Origin: Alkalihalobacillus pseudalcaliphilus
Lineage (GTDB): Bacteria; Bacillota; Bacilli; Bacillales; Bacillaceae_D
Direction of reading: 5' to 3'
DNA: 36,361 bases
Assembly: GCA_001038565.1 (NCBI GenBank)
Contig: LFJO01000006.1
Coordinates: forward strand, 1-36,361
Made by a program: the position numbers and the translations under genes. Every line of letters starts with the position of its first letter. Within the stretch, counting starts at the first letter, position 1. Of the stretch, positions 25,715 to 32,643 are shown piece after piece. Under the pieces are notes generated by a model. That model saw nothing but the letters and a program-made list of their open reading frames with translations, was not told the DNA's origin and did no database searches.

Positions 25715-26698
25715 ATGGATACAGGAACACATGTTGTAATGGGATTTGCTCTTGGTGGATTAGCAATGGTTGATCCGAATGTGGCCGGTGACCCCCTGAT
25801 GCAAAAAACGGTACTTGCCGCTACGCTCATTGGTTCCCAAGCACCTGATTTTGATACGGTATTAAAGTTAAGAAATAATGCCGTCTATTTACGAAACCAT
25901 CGGGGAATTACACATTCATTACCTGCAATTCTACTTTGGCCAATTTTAATAACAGGGGCACTTGCTTTATTTGTACCTGAAATAACTTGGCAAACCGTCC
26001 TATTATGGTCATTTATCGCGGTTTTCTTACATGTCTTTGTTGACATCTTTAATGCATATGGCACCCAAGCCTTACGACCGCTCTCTAAAAGATGGCTAGC
26101 ATTAGGTGTCATTAATACGTTTGATCCCTTTATCTTTTTCTCACATATTGTTGCCTTAATCCTTTGGGCACTTGGAGCACCACCTGTCCCAACCTTTATT
26201 AGTTTATTTAGTGTATTAGTTCTTTATTATATTTGGCGTTTTATTGAAAAAAACAAAGTTATTCAGCATGCTCGAAATCTTCATCCTAAAGCTACGCACA
26301 TATTTGTGTCACCTTCATTTAGATGGTACCAGTGGCATTTAGTCATTCGTACGAAGGAGACCCTTTACGTCGCGGAATCTATTCGTAATGAAATTAATTA
26401 CTTTGAGCACTATGCATTTGAACCTATCCCTCATACGCCAATCATGGATGCGGCACGGAAAGATGATAATTTGCACGCTTTCCTATCTTTCTCACCAACA
26501 TACCGGTGGGAAATTGAGCACCTTGAAAGGTATACAGAAATTCGCTTTATTGATTTAAGGTATCGCAGCAAAGGACATTATCCATTCGTTGCCATTGTTC
26601 AATTAAATGATCAATTAGAGATTTTAAATTCCTATACTGGTTGGGTATATAATGAAAACACGTTAAAAAAGAAATTAAATGTCGTAACTGATAATTAG
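25715..26698 (+). CDS. yfhP: YfhP-like membrane metal-dependent hydrolase (YdjM family)
   Basis: A 327-residue protein. The N-terminal half is hydrophobic, with about four membrane helices and the conserved His/Asp set of the YdjM family: THVVMGFALGG, SQAPDFDTV, RNHRGITHSL and HVFVDIFNAYG. These look like metal ligands in the membrane. The C-terminal 150 residues are soluble. The enzymatic substrate is unknown. AAGGAGG precedes the ATG. The position divergent from the mutY pair is conserved in Bacillus. It is followed by a strong bidirectional terminator. Confidence 0.88.
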   Translation: MDTGTHVVMGFALGGLAMVDPNVAGDPLMQKTVLAATLIGSQAPDFDTVLKLRNNAVYLRNHRGITHSLPAILLWPILITGALALFVPEITWQTVLLWSFIAVFLHVFVDIFNAYGTQALRPLSKRWLALGVINTFDPFIFFSHIVALILWALGAPPVPTFISLFSVLVLYYIWRFIEKNKVIQHARNLHPKATHIFVSPSFRWYQWHLVIRTKETLYVAESIRNEINYFEHYAFEPIPHTPIMDAARKDDNLHAFLSFSPTYRWEIEHLERYTEIRFIDLRYRSKGHYPFVAIVQLNDQLEILNSYTGWVYNENTLKKKLNVVTDN

Positions 26699-26738
26699 AG
26701 AAGCTAGGGACAAAGCCATGTCCCTACTTCTTTTTTTA
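26698..26738. terminator. Bidirectional terminator between yfhP and yfhJ
   Basis: Stem GAAG-TAGGGAC with GTCCCTA-CTTC around an 8-nt loop, with T runs on the plus side and A residues that give T's on the other strand. Confidence 0.85.
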
Positions 26739-26750
26739 TTCCAAACGTTT

Positions 26751-27017
26751 TTAATGCTGAATGCCATCATCCTCATTCAAATGAGCAAACTTCTCATTTC
26801 TAGGTTGATATTTATGTAAATGAGGGCCATATTGTTCAATCCACTTTAACACAATCTTTTCTGTAACATCTTGCCCTTTATATGTTCTTCCGGCCTTTGC
26901 ATTTGTCGCTTCAAAATCTTCCCAAAGGCCTTCCACCCATGTTCTAGCTTGATTGACTGACAATTGTTCATTTTTTTCCAGTAATTTCTCCGTTAATCTT
27001 TTAAAAATATCTTCCAT
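26751..27017 (-). CDS. yfhJ: YfhJ-like WVELL-motif protein
   Basis: An 88-residue protein of the YfhJ/WVELL family, unknown function. The signature reads WVEGLWEDFEATNAKAGRTY, with Gly where most members have Leu. The rest (MEDIFKRLTEKLLEKNEQLS and VLKWIEQYGPHLHKY) fits along the family length. GGAGG seven nt before the ATG sets the start. It is divergent from sspK, as in B. subtilis. Confidence 0.88.
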   Translation of the reverse strand: MEDIFKRLTEKLLEKNEQLSVNQARTWVEGLWEDFEATNAKAGRTYKGQDVTEKIVLKWIEQYGPHLHKYQPRNEKFAHLNEDDGIQH

Positions 27018-27071
27018 TTGTTTTCCTCCATTTACACGTTCATTTCACAAATAATTAAAACGTTTTTTTCT

Positions 27072-27078
27072 CATAATA
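27072..27078 (+). promoter_or_regulatory. Possible sigma-G -10 of sspK
   Basis: CATAATA fits the sigma-G -10 pattern CATNNTA, 31 nt before the sspK start. The -35 (ACAAATA, about 17 nt upstream) is only a weak match. Confidence 0.35.
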
Positions 27079-27108
27079 AGTATGAGCTCACAGGAAGGAG
27101 GCTCACCG

Positions 27109-27258
27109 ATGCGCAATAAAGCAAAAGGCTTTCCTAACCATATTAAGTTCTCAGGAGCATCTGCAAGCGATGAACGGCACGCATCTCAACGTGCGAATGG
27201 TTCCATCAACGATCATCCGCAACAAAGGATGCAATCTGCTAACAAAGCTAAATCATGA
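27109..27258 (+). CDS. sspK: Small acid-soluble spore protein K
   Basis: A 49-residue minor SASP. It begins MRNKAKGFPNHIKF and contains the family block RANGSINDHPQQRMQSA, matching B. subtilis SspK. Minor SASPs of this type are made only in the forespore and sit in the spore core; their specific role is unknown. AAGGAGG precedes the ATG. It is followed at 27 nt by a YpzG-like gene on the same strand. Confidence 0.92.
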   Translation: MRNKAKGFPNHIKFSGASASDERHASQRANGSINDHPQQRMQSANKAKS

Positions 27259-27285
27259 TAACTTGATCAAGGAGGGACTTTTCCT

Positions 27286-27435
27286 ATGGGTAAGGAAAAA
27301 AAGTCATATCATTATCAAGACCCTTTTTCATCACCTCGTGCAAACCCAAAACGGGCATTCCATCAGGTGAACGGTGAGACCCAACAAAGCTATCATAATT
27401 ACGTGTTAGCGATCCAAACTCGGAAACGCTCATAA
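27286..27435 (+). CDS. YpzG-like small protein
   Basis: A 49-residue basic protein, MGKEKKSYHYQDPFSSPRAN followed by PKRAFHQVNGETQQS, which matches my memory of the YpzG family of small Bacillus proteins. The function is unknown, though such proteins are often sporulation-associated. AAGGAGG nine nt before the ATG supports translation. It lies 27 nt after sspK and shares its terminator, so it is probably cotranscribed in the forespore. Confidence 0.75.
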   Translation: MGKEKKSYHYQDPFSSPRANPKRAFHQVNGETQQSYHNYVLAIQTRKRS

Positions 27436-27464
27436 GTTACGTAATAAGCTTCAGCTCAACCATC

Positions 27465-27501
27465 AAAACAGCTTCTATGTAATCATCTAGAAGCTGTTTT
27501 C
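27465..27501. terminator. Bidirectional terminator after the sspK pair
   Basis: AAACAGCTTCT pairs with AGAAGCTGTTT around a 12-nt loop. T's on the plus side and A's on the left allow it to serve yfhH as well. Confidence 0.85.
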
Positions 27502-27505
27502 CCCC

Positions 27506-27814
27506 TTATTTCTTTAATAGCGAGATCGGTACTGCATCTAAATTGGCTTCCTGATTCCGATAACCCCATGCAAAATGGCCATTTAAATAGGATATTTGAA
27601 ACGTGGATTCCCCATCAAACATAGGGTAAGACTTTCCAGGTTCAAAATCCTTAGGATCTAGTAAATACGCTTTTGCCATCCAAACTTTTCGCTCATAGAC
27701 TGCATATTCATTCATCATTCCGAGCTGTTCTGCTTTTTTTGCCTTCTCATTAAATGTTCGAATGACCGTGTGAAGCTCAGTTTCACCCATTTCACTAAAA
27801 CGCTTCTCTTCCAT
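27506..27814 (-). CDS. yfhH: YfhH, DUF1811 family protein
   Basis: A 102-residue protein of the DUF1811/YfhH family. A helical N-terminal half (ELHTVIRTFNEKAKKAEQLG) is followed by YERKVWMAKAYLLDPKDFEPG and a beta-rich SH3-like end, TFQISYLNGHFAWGYRN. The function is unknown. GGGGGAG seven nt before the ATG at 27812-27814 sets the start, although the frame is open eight codons further. It lies 13 nt after recX, so the two form an operon. Confidence 0.9.
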   Translation of the reverse strand: MEEKRFSEMGETELHTVIRTFNEKAKKAEQLGMMNEYAVYERKVWMAKAYLLDPKDFEPGKSYPMFDGESTFQISYLNGHFAWGYRNQEANLDAVPISLLKK

Positions 27815-27827
27815 CCTATTTCTCCCC

Positions 27828-28649
27828 CTAATCAACATCGAGCTCTTTTTCTTTTTCTAGCCAACGGTTAATATCCTCAATGGCAAAACCTTTTCTGAAT
27901 AGCCCTTGTTTTATTTTCTGCTCATATTCAAACGTATTATACTTCATAAGGTACTTTTTTTTCATCTTTTCAGCTTGATATTGCAAAGCCAGCCATTCCT
28001 GTCCGTCCTGCTCTTCTAATTCTATACCACTATAAGCTTGTGTTATAGCAGATTGTTGAAAACCTTTTAATTGTAGTTTTTGCTGCTGTTTTTGACGAAA
28101 GATAGCTACAGATTCCCTTTCTGAAGGCTTTTGTTTCTGCAACCATTGTTGTAGTTTATCTATTTCCTCATCCAAAGAATACTCAAGGAGTGCGACTTCG
28201 ACATTTTGTATCGACACACCCTTTTGCTTTAACTCCTGAGCAATTTTAATCGGTCCTTTTAATTGAGTATTTTTCTTTGTACGAACAAAGCTTTTCGCAA
28301 ATTCTACATCATTTAGCAGTTTCTGTTTTAATAGCTCTTCAATAGCGGCTTCAATATGCTCTACCTTACGCTCTTTCTCTTGTAAGTATTGGCGTAATTC
28401 CCACACAGAGCGCATCCGATACGATAAATAATGAATACTTAGATGATATGTTTTTTTTCTCTCATCTTCATCAATAATTCGAAGAAGCTCTTCTTCATCC
28501 AGCTCTAACCCTTTTTTTATTCCTCTCTTAATCAACACATCCTCATCAACACTAAAGCCATACTCCTCACCTTGACCTTTATCAAGGTAAAGATGATACC
28601 GCTGCTTAAAGCGCTTATGAGTGGTAATTTTCGTAATTGTAACCTTCAC
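27828..28649 (-). CDS. recX: RecX, regulator of RecA
   Basis: A 273-residue helical protein of three-helix repeats, with segments HYLSYRMRSVWELRQYLQEK, LLNDVEFAKSFVRTK and KGPIKIAQELKQKGV typical of RecX. RecX modulates RecA filaments in recombination and SOS. The start is a GTG (28647-28649) with GGAGG seven nt upstream; the frame extends six codons further without a site. It is operonic with yfhH, as in B. subtilis. A MITE-like repeat lies immediately upstream and could have replaced its original promoter region. Confidence 0.92.
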   Translation of the reverse strand: MKVTITKITTHKRFKQRYHLYLDKGQGEEYGFSVDEDVLIKRGIKKGLELDEEELLRIIDEDERKKTYHLSIHYLSYRMRSVWELRQYLQEKERKVEHIEAAIEELLKQKLLNDVEFAKSFVRTKKNTQLKGPIKIAQELKQKGVSIQNVEVALLEYSLDEEIDKLQQWLQKQKPSERESVAIFRQKQQQKLQLKGFQQSAITQAYSGIELEEQDGQEWLALQYQAEKMKKKYLMKYNTFEYEQKIKQGLFRKGFAIEDINRWLEKEKELDVD

Positions 28650-28669
28650 ATATTCACCTCCACACAAAG

Positions 28670-28945
28670 ATCATCTATTACACAAAGCCCACATGGCCAA
28701 TTCTCAAGTTCAAAAAACTTTCTTACAACATTCATTAAAATAGATAAGAACAAAAACAAAGTGAATGAAAATCCATAGCAAATCTCATCTTCATGCTTGT
28801 TGGCGAAGTCGATTCACTTGCCACCAACAGCTCTAACAGAAGAAGCGGCTTTTTAAACAGTTGGCACGGTAGCAACGCCATCATTAGGAGTCCCACGATC
28901 AAAAACGGTGCAGTGTTAGCTAACTTCAAGGTACAAGCTATCGTC
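28670..28945 (+). repeat. MITE-like element, copy C (fragment)
   Basis: The gene-free region between recX and yfhF (28650-29430) is made of repeat copies. In this part, CCCACATGGCC (28687), TTGGCGAAGTCGATTCACTTGCCACCAAC (as separate blocks), GTTGGCACGG...AGGAGTC and CTAACTTCAAGGTACAAGCTATCG match the element at 35848-36071, in the same order, with an extra ~100 nt after the first block. No reading frame in it has a start site that I can support. Confidence 0.5.
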
Positions 28946-29175
28946 ACTAGTACACTTTACTCTAATAGTATTTCACTTTCTAAAGGAAAACGTCAACTCA
29001 AATCGAATGTTTAATTATATAACTTAACAGGCATAAGTAAAGTGTCATCAACTATAAAGGAGAGTAGTTGCATCAAGCTATTTTTGACCGTCAGTCAAGC
29101 TCGCTTATCTGCTTATGCGTTCAAAACATCGACTAGGAGTCAACCTGATTTGAAGTATTCGCACTAGCTTTCAAA

Positions 29176-29413
29176 CAAAACCCACATATCGAAGCCACCA
29201 ACAAACATGAAAGTCAGCTATCGCCTTAACGATTAATAAAGGTTGGTTCAGATGCAAACGCCAAACCATGGAGCATCTGAACAAAATGGTGGTTAACGTG
29301 AAGATGCAGAGGCCAATCCTTGGAGTATCTGCAAGAAAAGGTGCGAAGGTAATCAAGATCCAGCTAACTTCAAGGCACAACCTATCGCCCATAAGTAACT
29401 TTCATATAAAAAA
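29176..29413 (+). repeat. MITE-like element, copy B
   Basis: It starts AAAACCCACATATCGAAG, continues CCACCAACAAACATGAAAG, and ends at 29363-29413 with a block that matches 36022-36071 at 44 of 50 positions. Inside is a perfect inverted repeat, GTTCAGATGC/GCATCTGAAC, with a loop of about 17 nt and a related GCAGA/TCTGC hairpin. The right end abuts the yfhF ribosome-binding site. Confidence 0.65.
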
Positions 29414-29430
29414 GAAAAGAGGTATAAACA

Positions 29431-30339
29431 ATGAAAATCGCTATAACCGGAGGAACCGGTTTTATCGGCACTAGACTCGTCAATCATTTAATAGAACAAG
29501 GACATGAAGCCATCATTTTAACTAGAAACCCCCAACAACAGCCCAAAAAAGAAAATGTCACTTACGTAAAATGGCTACAGGAGGATGCTACCCCCGAAAA
29601 AGAGCTAGAAGGCATTCAGGCCGTATACCACCTAGCAGGTGAATCAATCGGAAATAAGCGTTGGACAGCTAATCAAAAAGAAAAGATTCTAAAAAGCCGT
29701 ATCGACTCAACTAGAGCCTTAATGTCTATACTATCTAAACTAAATAAGAAACCAAATACCCTCATCAGTGCATCAGCAATCGGTTTTTATGGCAACTCAG
29801 AATCCGCTATCTTTACAGAAAAAGATGAACCTGTTGACGAATCATTTTTAACAACGGTTGTTGGAGAATGGGAAAAAGAAGTTGCTAAAGCACAAGAATT
29901 AGGTATACGGACTGTTTATGCACGCCTAGGCATTGTTTTACACCCAAAAGAAGGAGCTCTCAAACAAATGCTACTCCCCTATAAGTTAGGAATCGGCGGT
30001 CCACTAGGTTCAGGCAAGCAGTGGTTTTCTTGGGTTCATATTCAAGATGTCATTTCATTATTTTACTTTGTGTTATTAAAAGCAGAAATTGACGGGCCTG
30101 TGAATTTCACTTCCCCTAATCCTACACAAATGAATGAATTCGGACGCACAATCGGATCGGTGATAAACAGACCTCATTGGATTCCGATTCCAGGATTAGT
30201 GATGAAGTTATTACTTGGTGAAATGAGCACCTTAGTCATTGACGGTCAAAAAGTGTTGCCAAATCAAGCCTTACTTCACGAATACCAGTTCCAGTACCCC
30301 CATTTGAAACAAGCACTGACCGACTTGTTACAAGAATAA
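29431..30339 (+). CDS. yfhF: YfhF, epimerase-type NAD(P)-binding protein (TIGR01777)
   Basis: A 302-residue atypical SDR of the SDR39U1/YfcH family. The nucleotide motif GGTGFIG is at residues 7-13. Family blocks are YHLAGESIGNKRWTANQKEK, SASAIGFYG and WFSWVHIQDVISLFYFVL, and the C-terminal part PNPTQMNEFGRTIGSVINRP is present too. The reaction is unknown; a role in cell envelope or division has been suggested for some homologues. AAGAGG lies eight nt before the ATG. It is divergent from recX, as in B. subtilis, with repeat elements filling the gap. Confidence 0.9.
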   Translation: MKIAITGGTGFIGTRLVNHLIEQGHEAIILTRNPQQQPKKENVTYVKWLQEDATPEKELEGIQAVYHLAGESIGNKRWTANQKEKILKSRIDSTRALMSILSKLNKKPNTLISASAIGFYGNSESAIFTEKDEPVDESFLTTVVGEWEKEVAKAQELGIRTVYARLGIVLHPKEGALKQMLLPYKLGIGGPLGSGKQWFSWVHIQDVISLFYFVLLKAEIDGPVNFTSPNPTQMNEFGRTIGSVINRPHWIPIPGLVMKLLLGEMSTLVIDGQKVLPNQALLHEYQFQYPHLKQALTDLLQE

Positions 30340-30527
30340 GGCACTGACAAAAATTCTCACAAAAAATTTACAAAAAAAATGTATCTTTTTTTCTAAAAAA
30401 ACATTAATATATAGGAGGAATCAAGAGTATATTAGCGAAATAGTTATGTAATAAGGATGTAAATCAATTATAACCTTATCTAAGAGCTAATTATAAAGCT
30501 ATACACTGATATATCCAATTATATAAA

Positions 30528-30671
30528 CATTGGGAAGGCAATTGGTGCGCCACCATTTTTACTGGTCCTAGTGGGTTCGATTCCCACCCCGAATTTGATA
30601 ATGTAACAACTATTAAATTCGAGGGTGGATTTTTTGTGATTTGCCCTCGTCTTAAAAGGAGGGCTTTTCTC
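30528..30671 (+). promoter_or_regulatory. tRNA-like leader with competing terminator and RBS-hiding hairpin
   Basis: Bases 30530-30592 can fold as a tRNA mimic. The acceptor stem is 30530-30534 with 30588-30592 (five pairs, one G-U). The D-arm is 30537-30539 with 30549-30551, loop containing GG. The anticodon arm is 30552-30555 with 30563-30566, with a 7-nt loop TTTTTAC that would present anticodon UUU (Lys). The T-arm is GTGGG-TTCGATT-CCCAC (30571-30587), fully canonical. It lacks U8, a full 7-bp acceptor stem and CCA, so it is not a working tRNA. The 3' half also pairs as the left arm of a terminator (30584-30596 with 30615-30628, then six T), so the folds exclude each other. GCCCTC (30643-30648) can then pair with GAGGGC (30659-30664) over the Shine-Dalgarno site. 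Confidence 0.6.
30584..30635 (+). terminator. Leader terminator in front of the GNAT gene
   Basis: CCACCCCGAATTT pairs with AAATTCGAGGGTGG, with one bulged A and an 18-nt loop, followed by TTTTTT. It stands 37 nt upstream of the start codon, so it is an attenuator and not a gene end. The 190 nt before the tRNA-like domain hold only AT-rich sequence; no clear promoter was identified. Confidence 0.75.
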
Positions 30672-31235
30672 ATGTACTTAAAAAAACGCGATGTTTCCGA
30701 TTGCCACGTATTGTATGATTATTTAATTGACCCAGCCGTTTATCCGTATGTTCGCCATAAGGCAGCATCATACGATGAGTTTGTTTTCTTAACGAAACAA
30801 ACGATGGAAGCAGAGGAACGTGGAGAAATCATCTCACGTACAATTACTGACGAATGGGGAGCACCAATCGGAACAATTAACTTGTTTGATATTGATAATA
30901 AAGCTGGGTTCTTAGGAACTTGGATTGGAAAGCCCTTCTTTGGTAAGGGCTACAATAAAGTGGCCAAGGAATCTTTTTTTGAAGAGTTATTTTACCATTG
31001 CGAAATTCAAACTGTTTTTATGTGCATTCGTAAGGAAAATATTCGCTCACTTCAAGCCGCAAAAAAACTTCCATACTGCACACTAGCTAATGAAATTAGA
31101 TCAGATATTTATGCACAGCTTAATCAAAGTGCTGACGTATATGACCTTTTTCAAATAGAGAAAGATCATTATTACTTTCATATGGTTCGTATGCAACAAG
31201 AAGAATTTGAAATTCACGAAGTGAAAGAAGCCTAA
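30672..31235 (+). CDS. GNAT family acetyltransferase (RimJ/RimL-like)
   Basis: A 187-residue single-domain GNAT enzyme. The acetyl-CoA motif region is WIGKPFFGKGYNKVAKESFF, preceded by IGTINLFDIDN and followed by CIRKENIRSLQAAKKLPY; this layout resembles RimJ/RimL-type N-terminal or small-amine acetyltransferases. AAAAGGAGGG about nine nt before the ATG at 30672 sets the start. Its leader contains a tRNA-like fold overlapping a terminator, which is unusual. As some GNAT proteins act on aminoacyl-tRNA, autoregulation through the mimic is an attractive inference, but substrate and regulation are unproven. It ends in its own terminator. Confidence 0.85.
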   Translation: MYLKKRDVSDCHVLYDYLIDPAVYPYVRHKAASYDEFVFLTKQTMEAEERGEIISRTITDEWGAPIGTINLFDIDNKAGFLGTWIGKPFFGKGYNKVAKESFFEELFYHCEIQTVFMCIRKENIRSLQAAKKLPYCTLANEIRSDIYAQLNQSADVYDLFQIEKDHYYFHMVRMQQEEFEIHEVKEA

Positions 31236-31252
31236 TTATAGGCTTCTTTTTC
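31224..31252 (+). terminator. Terminator of the GNAT gene
   Basis: AAAGAAGCCT pairs with AGGCTTCTTT around a 6-nt loop and is followed by T's. The left arm is in the last codons. Confidence 0.88.
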
Positions 31253-31333
31253 ATTTACCTTCATAAATAATGGAATAATTTGTTTATTTTCGTACAAACT
31301 AAGACTAATAAGATTTGAAAGGAGTGAGTTCCA

Positions 31334-31453
31334 ATGGCTAAAAAGAATGGACAGCAAAATGAAAAGAAGTCATTAAGAAAAGCACAAGAAATGCAATTTG
31401 GTGCCGAGTTTCGAGCCGCAGATCGAGCAGCGAGGAATCCAAAGAATCTTTAG
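31334..31453 (+). CDS. yfhE: YfhE-like small protein
   Basis: A 39-residue basic protein. The segment LRKAQEMQFGAEFRAADRAA fits the YfhE family of tiny Bacillus proteins found next to yfhF; the function is unknown. GGAGTGAG precedes the ATG at about nine nt. It is separated from yfhF by the inserted GNAT gene. No terminator was seen. Confidence 0.65.
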   Translation: MAKKNGQQNEKKSLRKAQEMQFGAEFRAADRAARNPKNL

Positions 31454-31845
31454 TAATTTCCACTTTAATCCAGGTAGAGTTTAACCATTTCTCCCTCCCA
31501 AAAACAGTCACTATTGGAGCATAGCAAAATAGCTGTGCTCCACCATAAGTTTAAAAAGGATTCATGCTTTAACTAATGCCTTTTCATTCATAAACAGTTT
31601 TAAGGCTCCACATATTTTGCCGTAGCCCCGCACAAACAATCCTCACCAACAAAAAAAAGTAGTCACTCATCAGGGTTAGTATCCAATATCCACGTATTTT
31701 TGGACCGTTCGCATTAACATTCAAAATATATACCCATTTTTTTAAAACATGACTTTGTTCACCTTCCTCCACATAATAACAACAAAAAATTGCGACTTTT
31801 TTTAACCTTATGAGAAAACCTAACAATTTGGGAGGATATTCACTA
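31454..31845. other. Gene-free stretch upstream of the ectoine operon
   Basis: Between yfhE and ectA there are 580 nt without a convincing gene. This part contains the second copy of a dispersed repeat (31602-31685) and an AT-rich segment. GGGAGG at 31830-31835 is a good Shine-Dalgarno site leading into a 10-codon frame, described separately. Confidence 0.5.
31602..31685 (-). repeat. Second dispersed repeat, copy 2
   Basis: Read on the minus strand it aligns with 22850-22985: ATACTAACCCTGATGAGTGA, TTTTTTTTGTTGGTGAGG and GCGGGGCTACGGCAAAATAT. It lacks the inserted hairpin present in the other copy. Confidence 0.6.
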
Positions 31846-31878
31846 ATGGTAACTGTAAGAGACGTTAAGCATTGCTAA
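31846..31878 (+). other. Ten-codon frame with good ribosome-binding site
   Basis: MVTVRDVKHC followed by TAA, preceded by GGGAGG at 10 nt. It could be a leader peptide or the start of a deleted gene. It stands upstream of both ect promoter candidates, so it is not part of their leader. Confidence 0.2.
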
Positions 31879-31914
31879 GGCTATTCAGAGCACAATAATT
31901 CCCGATAAGCCCAT

Positions 31915-31943
31915 TTGCCAGTCATACACGATTCCAATAAGAT
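31915..31943 (+). promoter_or_regulatory. Possible sigma-A promoter of ectABC
   Basis: -35 TTGCCA (31915-31920), a 17-nt spacer and -10 TAAGAT (31938-31943). The leader to ectA would be about 85 nt. Confidence 0.45.
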
Positions 31944-31953
31944 AAAATATGTA

Positions 31954-31979
31954 GTTTAGTTACAAAAACGTTGGGGAAT
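31954..31979 (+). promoter_or_regulatory. Possible sigma-B promoter of ectABC
   Basis: GTTTAG (31954-31959), a 14-nt spacer and GGGAAT (31974-31979) against the sigma-B consensus GTTTAA/GGGTAT: five of six at each site with normal spacing. It would tie ectoine synthesis to the general stress response. Confidence 0.5.
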
Positions 31980-32033
31980 AGCAATAACTGAAACGTCTGA
32001 CCAACATTAAAACTAGAAACGGAGGAAACAGCT

Positions 32034-32555
32034 ATTAGTATTCAAACCGCAGTTGTAACGAAACAAAAGAATGCCACGATTCAATTTTCACACCCCACCA
32101 AACAAGACGGCTCAGCAATGTGGGAAATCGTAAACGAGACCTCATTAGATCAAAACTCAGCCTATAAGTACATTATGATGGCAGATTTTTTTGCTGAAAC
32201 ATGCCTTGTAGCTAAACAAAAAGACGATGTGGTTGGCTTTGTTACGGCCTTTAGACAACCTAATCAACCGAATACTCTGTTTATTTGGCAAATTGGTGTT
32301 AAACCTTCTGCTCAAGGCTTAGGTATTGCCTCTCAACTATTGCAGGAATTAATTAAAAGTCGACTTTCACCCAAAATTGAATTTGTTGAAGCCACCGTTA
32401 CTCCATCAAATGGTGCCTCTCAAGCTCTATTCAAAAAACTAGCACAAACGTACGAAACAAACTGTGATATCACCCCTTACTATCAGGAAGATTTATTTCC
32501 AGGTGAACATCATGAAGAAGAATTAATGTTTAAAATTGGACCATTACCATCTTAA
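32034..32555 (+). CDS. ectA: Diaminobutyrate acetyltransferase EctA, apparent ATT start
   Basis: EctA acetylates L-2,4-diaminobutyrate with acetyl-CoA, the second step of ectoine synthesis. The GNAT motif A is IGVKPSAQGLGIASQLL. The first ATG in frame (32118) would remove family-conserved text, FSHPTKQDGSA, that lies directly before MWEIVNETSLDQNSAYKYI. Extending back, no ATG, GTG, TTG or CTG occurs, but an ATT at 32034 stands eight nt after GGAGG (32021-32025) and gives 173 residues, the normal EctA length. AUU initiation is rare (infC is the classic case). Alternatives are a sequencing error or inefficient initiation at 32118. It is first in the ectABC operon. Confidence 0.8.
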   Translation: MSIQTAVVTKQKNATIQFSHPTKQDGSAMWEIVNETSLDQNSAYKYIMMADFFAETCLVAKQKDDVVGFVTAFRQPNQPNTLFIWQIGVKPSAQGLGIASQLLQELIKSRLSPKIEFVEATVTPSNGASQALFKKLAQTYETNCDITPYYQEDLFPGEHHEEELMFKIGPLPS

Positions 32556-32643
32556 AGAAAGTAATTAAAAAAATAGGTGTTGTCCACAATAAAATATACC
32601 TATACACAGTATTGGTATATAAAATAGGAGGAGTACGAGAGAA

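Noticed and set aside
29236-29330. CRISPR-like repeats (similar GGAGCATCTG/GGAGTATCTG units)
   Set aside because: Only two imperfect units with no regular spacers and no cas genes; better explained by hairpins of the MITE-like element.
28735-29474. Several open frames in the recX-yfhF gap
   Set aside because: They lack ribosome-binding sites and lie wholly inside repeat copies.
30528-30600. A functional tRNA-Lys gene
   Set aside because: Only five acceptor pairs, no U8, four-pair anticodon stem, no CCA; the 3' half also belongs to a terminator.
30528-30671. T-box riboswitch
   Set aside because: There is an AGGGTGG string, but the rest of the T-box consensus and a specifier stem are missing, and the domain resembles tRNA itself instead of binding it.
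30491-30673. Minus-strand reading frame across the tRNA-like leader
   Set aside because: No ribosome-binding site, and its text is the usual artefact of translating the back of a tRNA-like T-arm.
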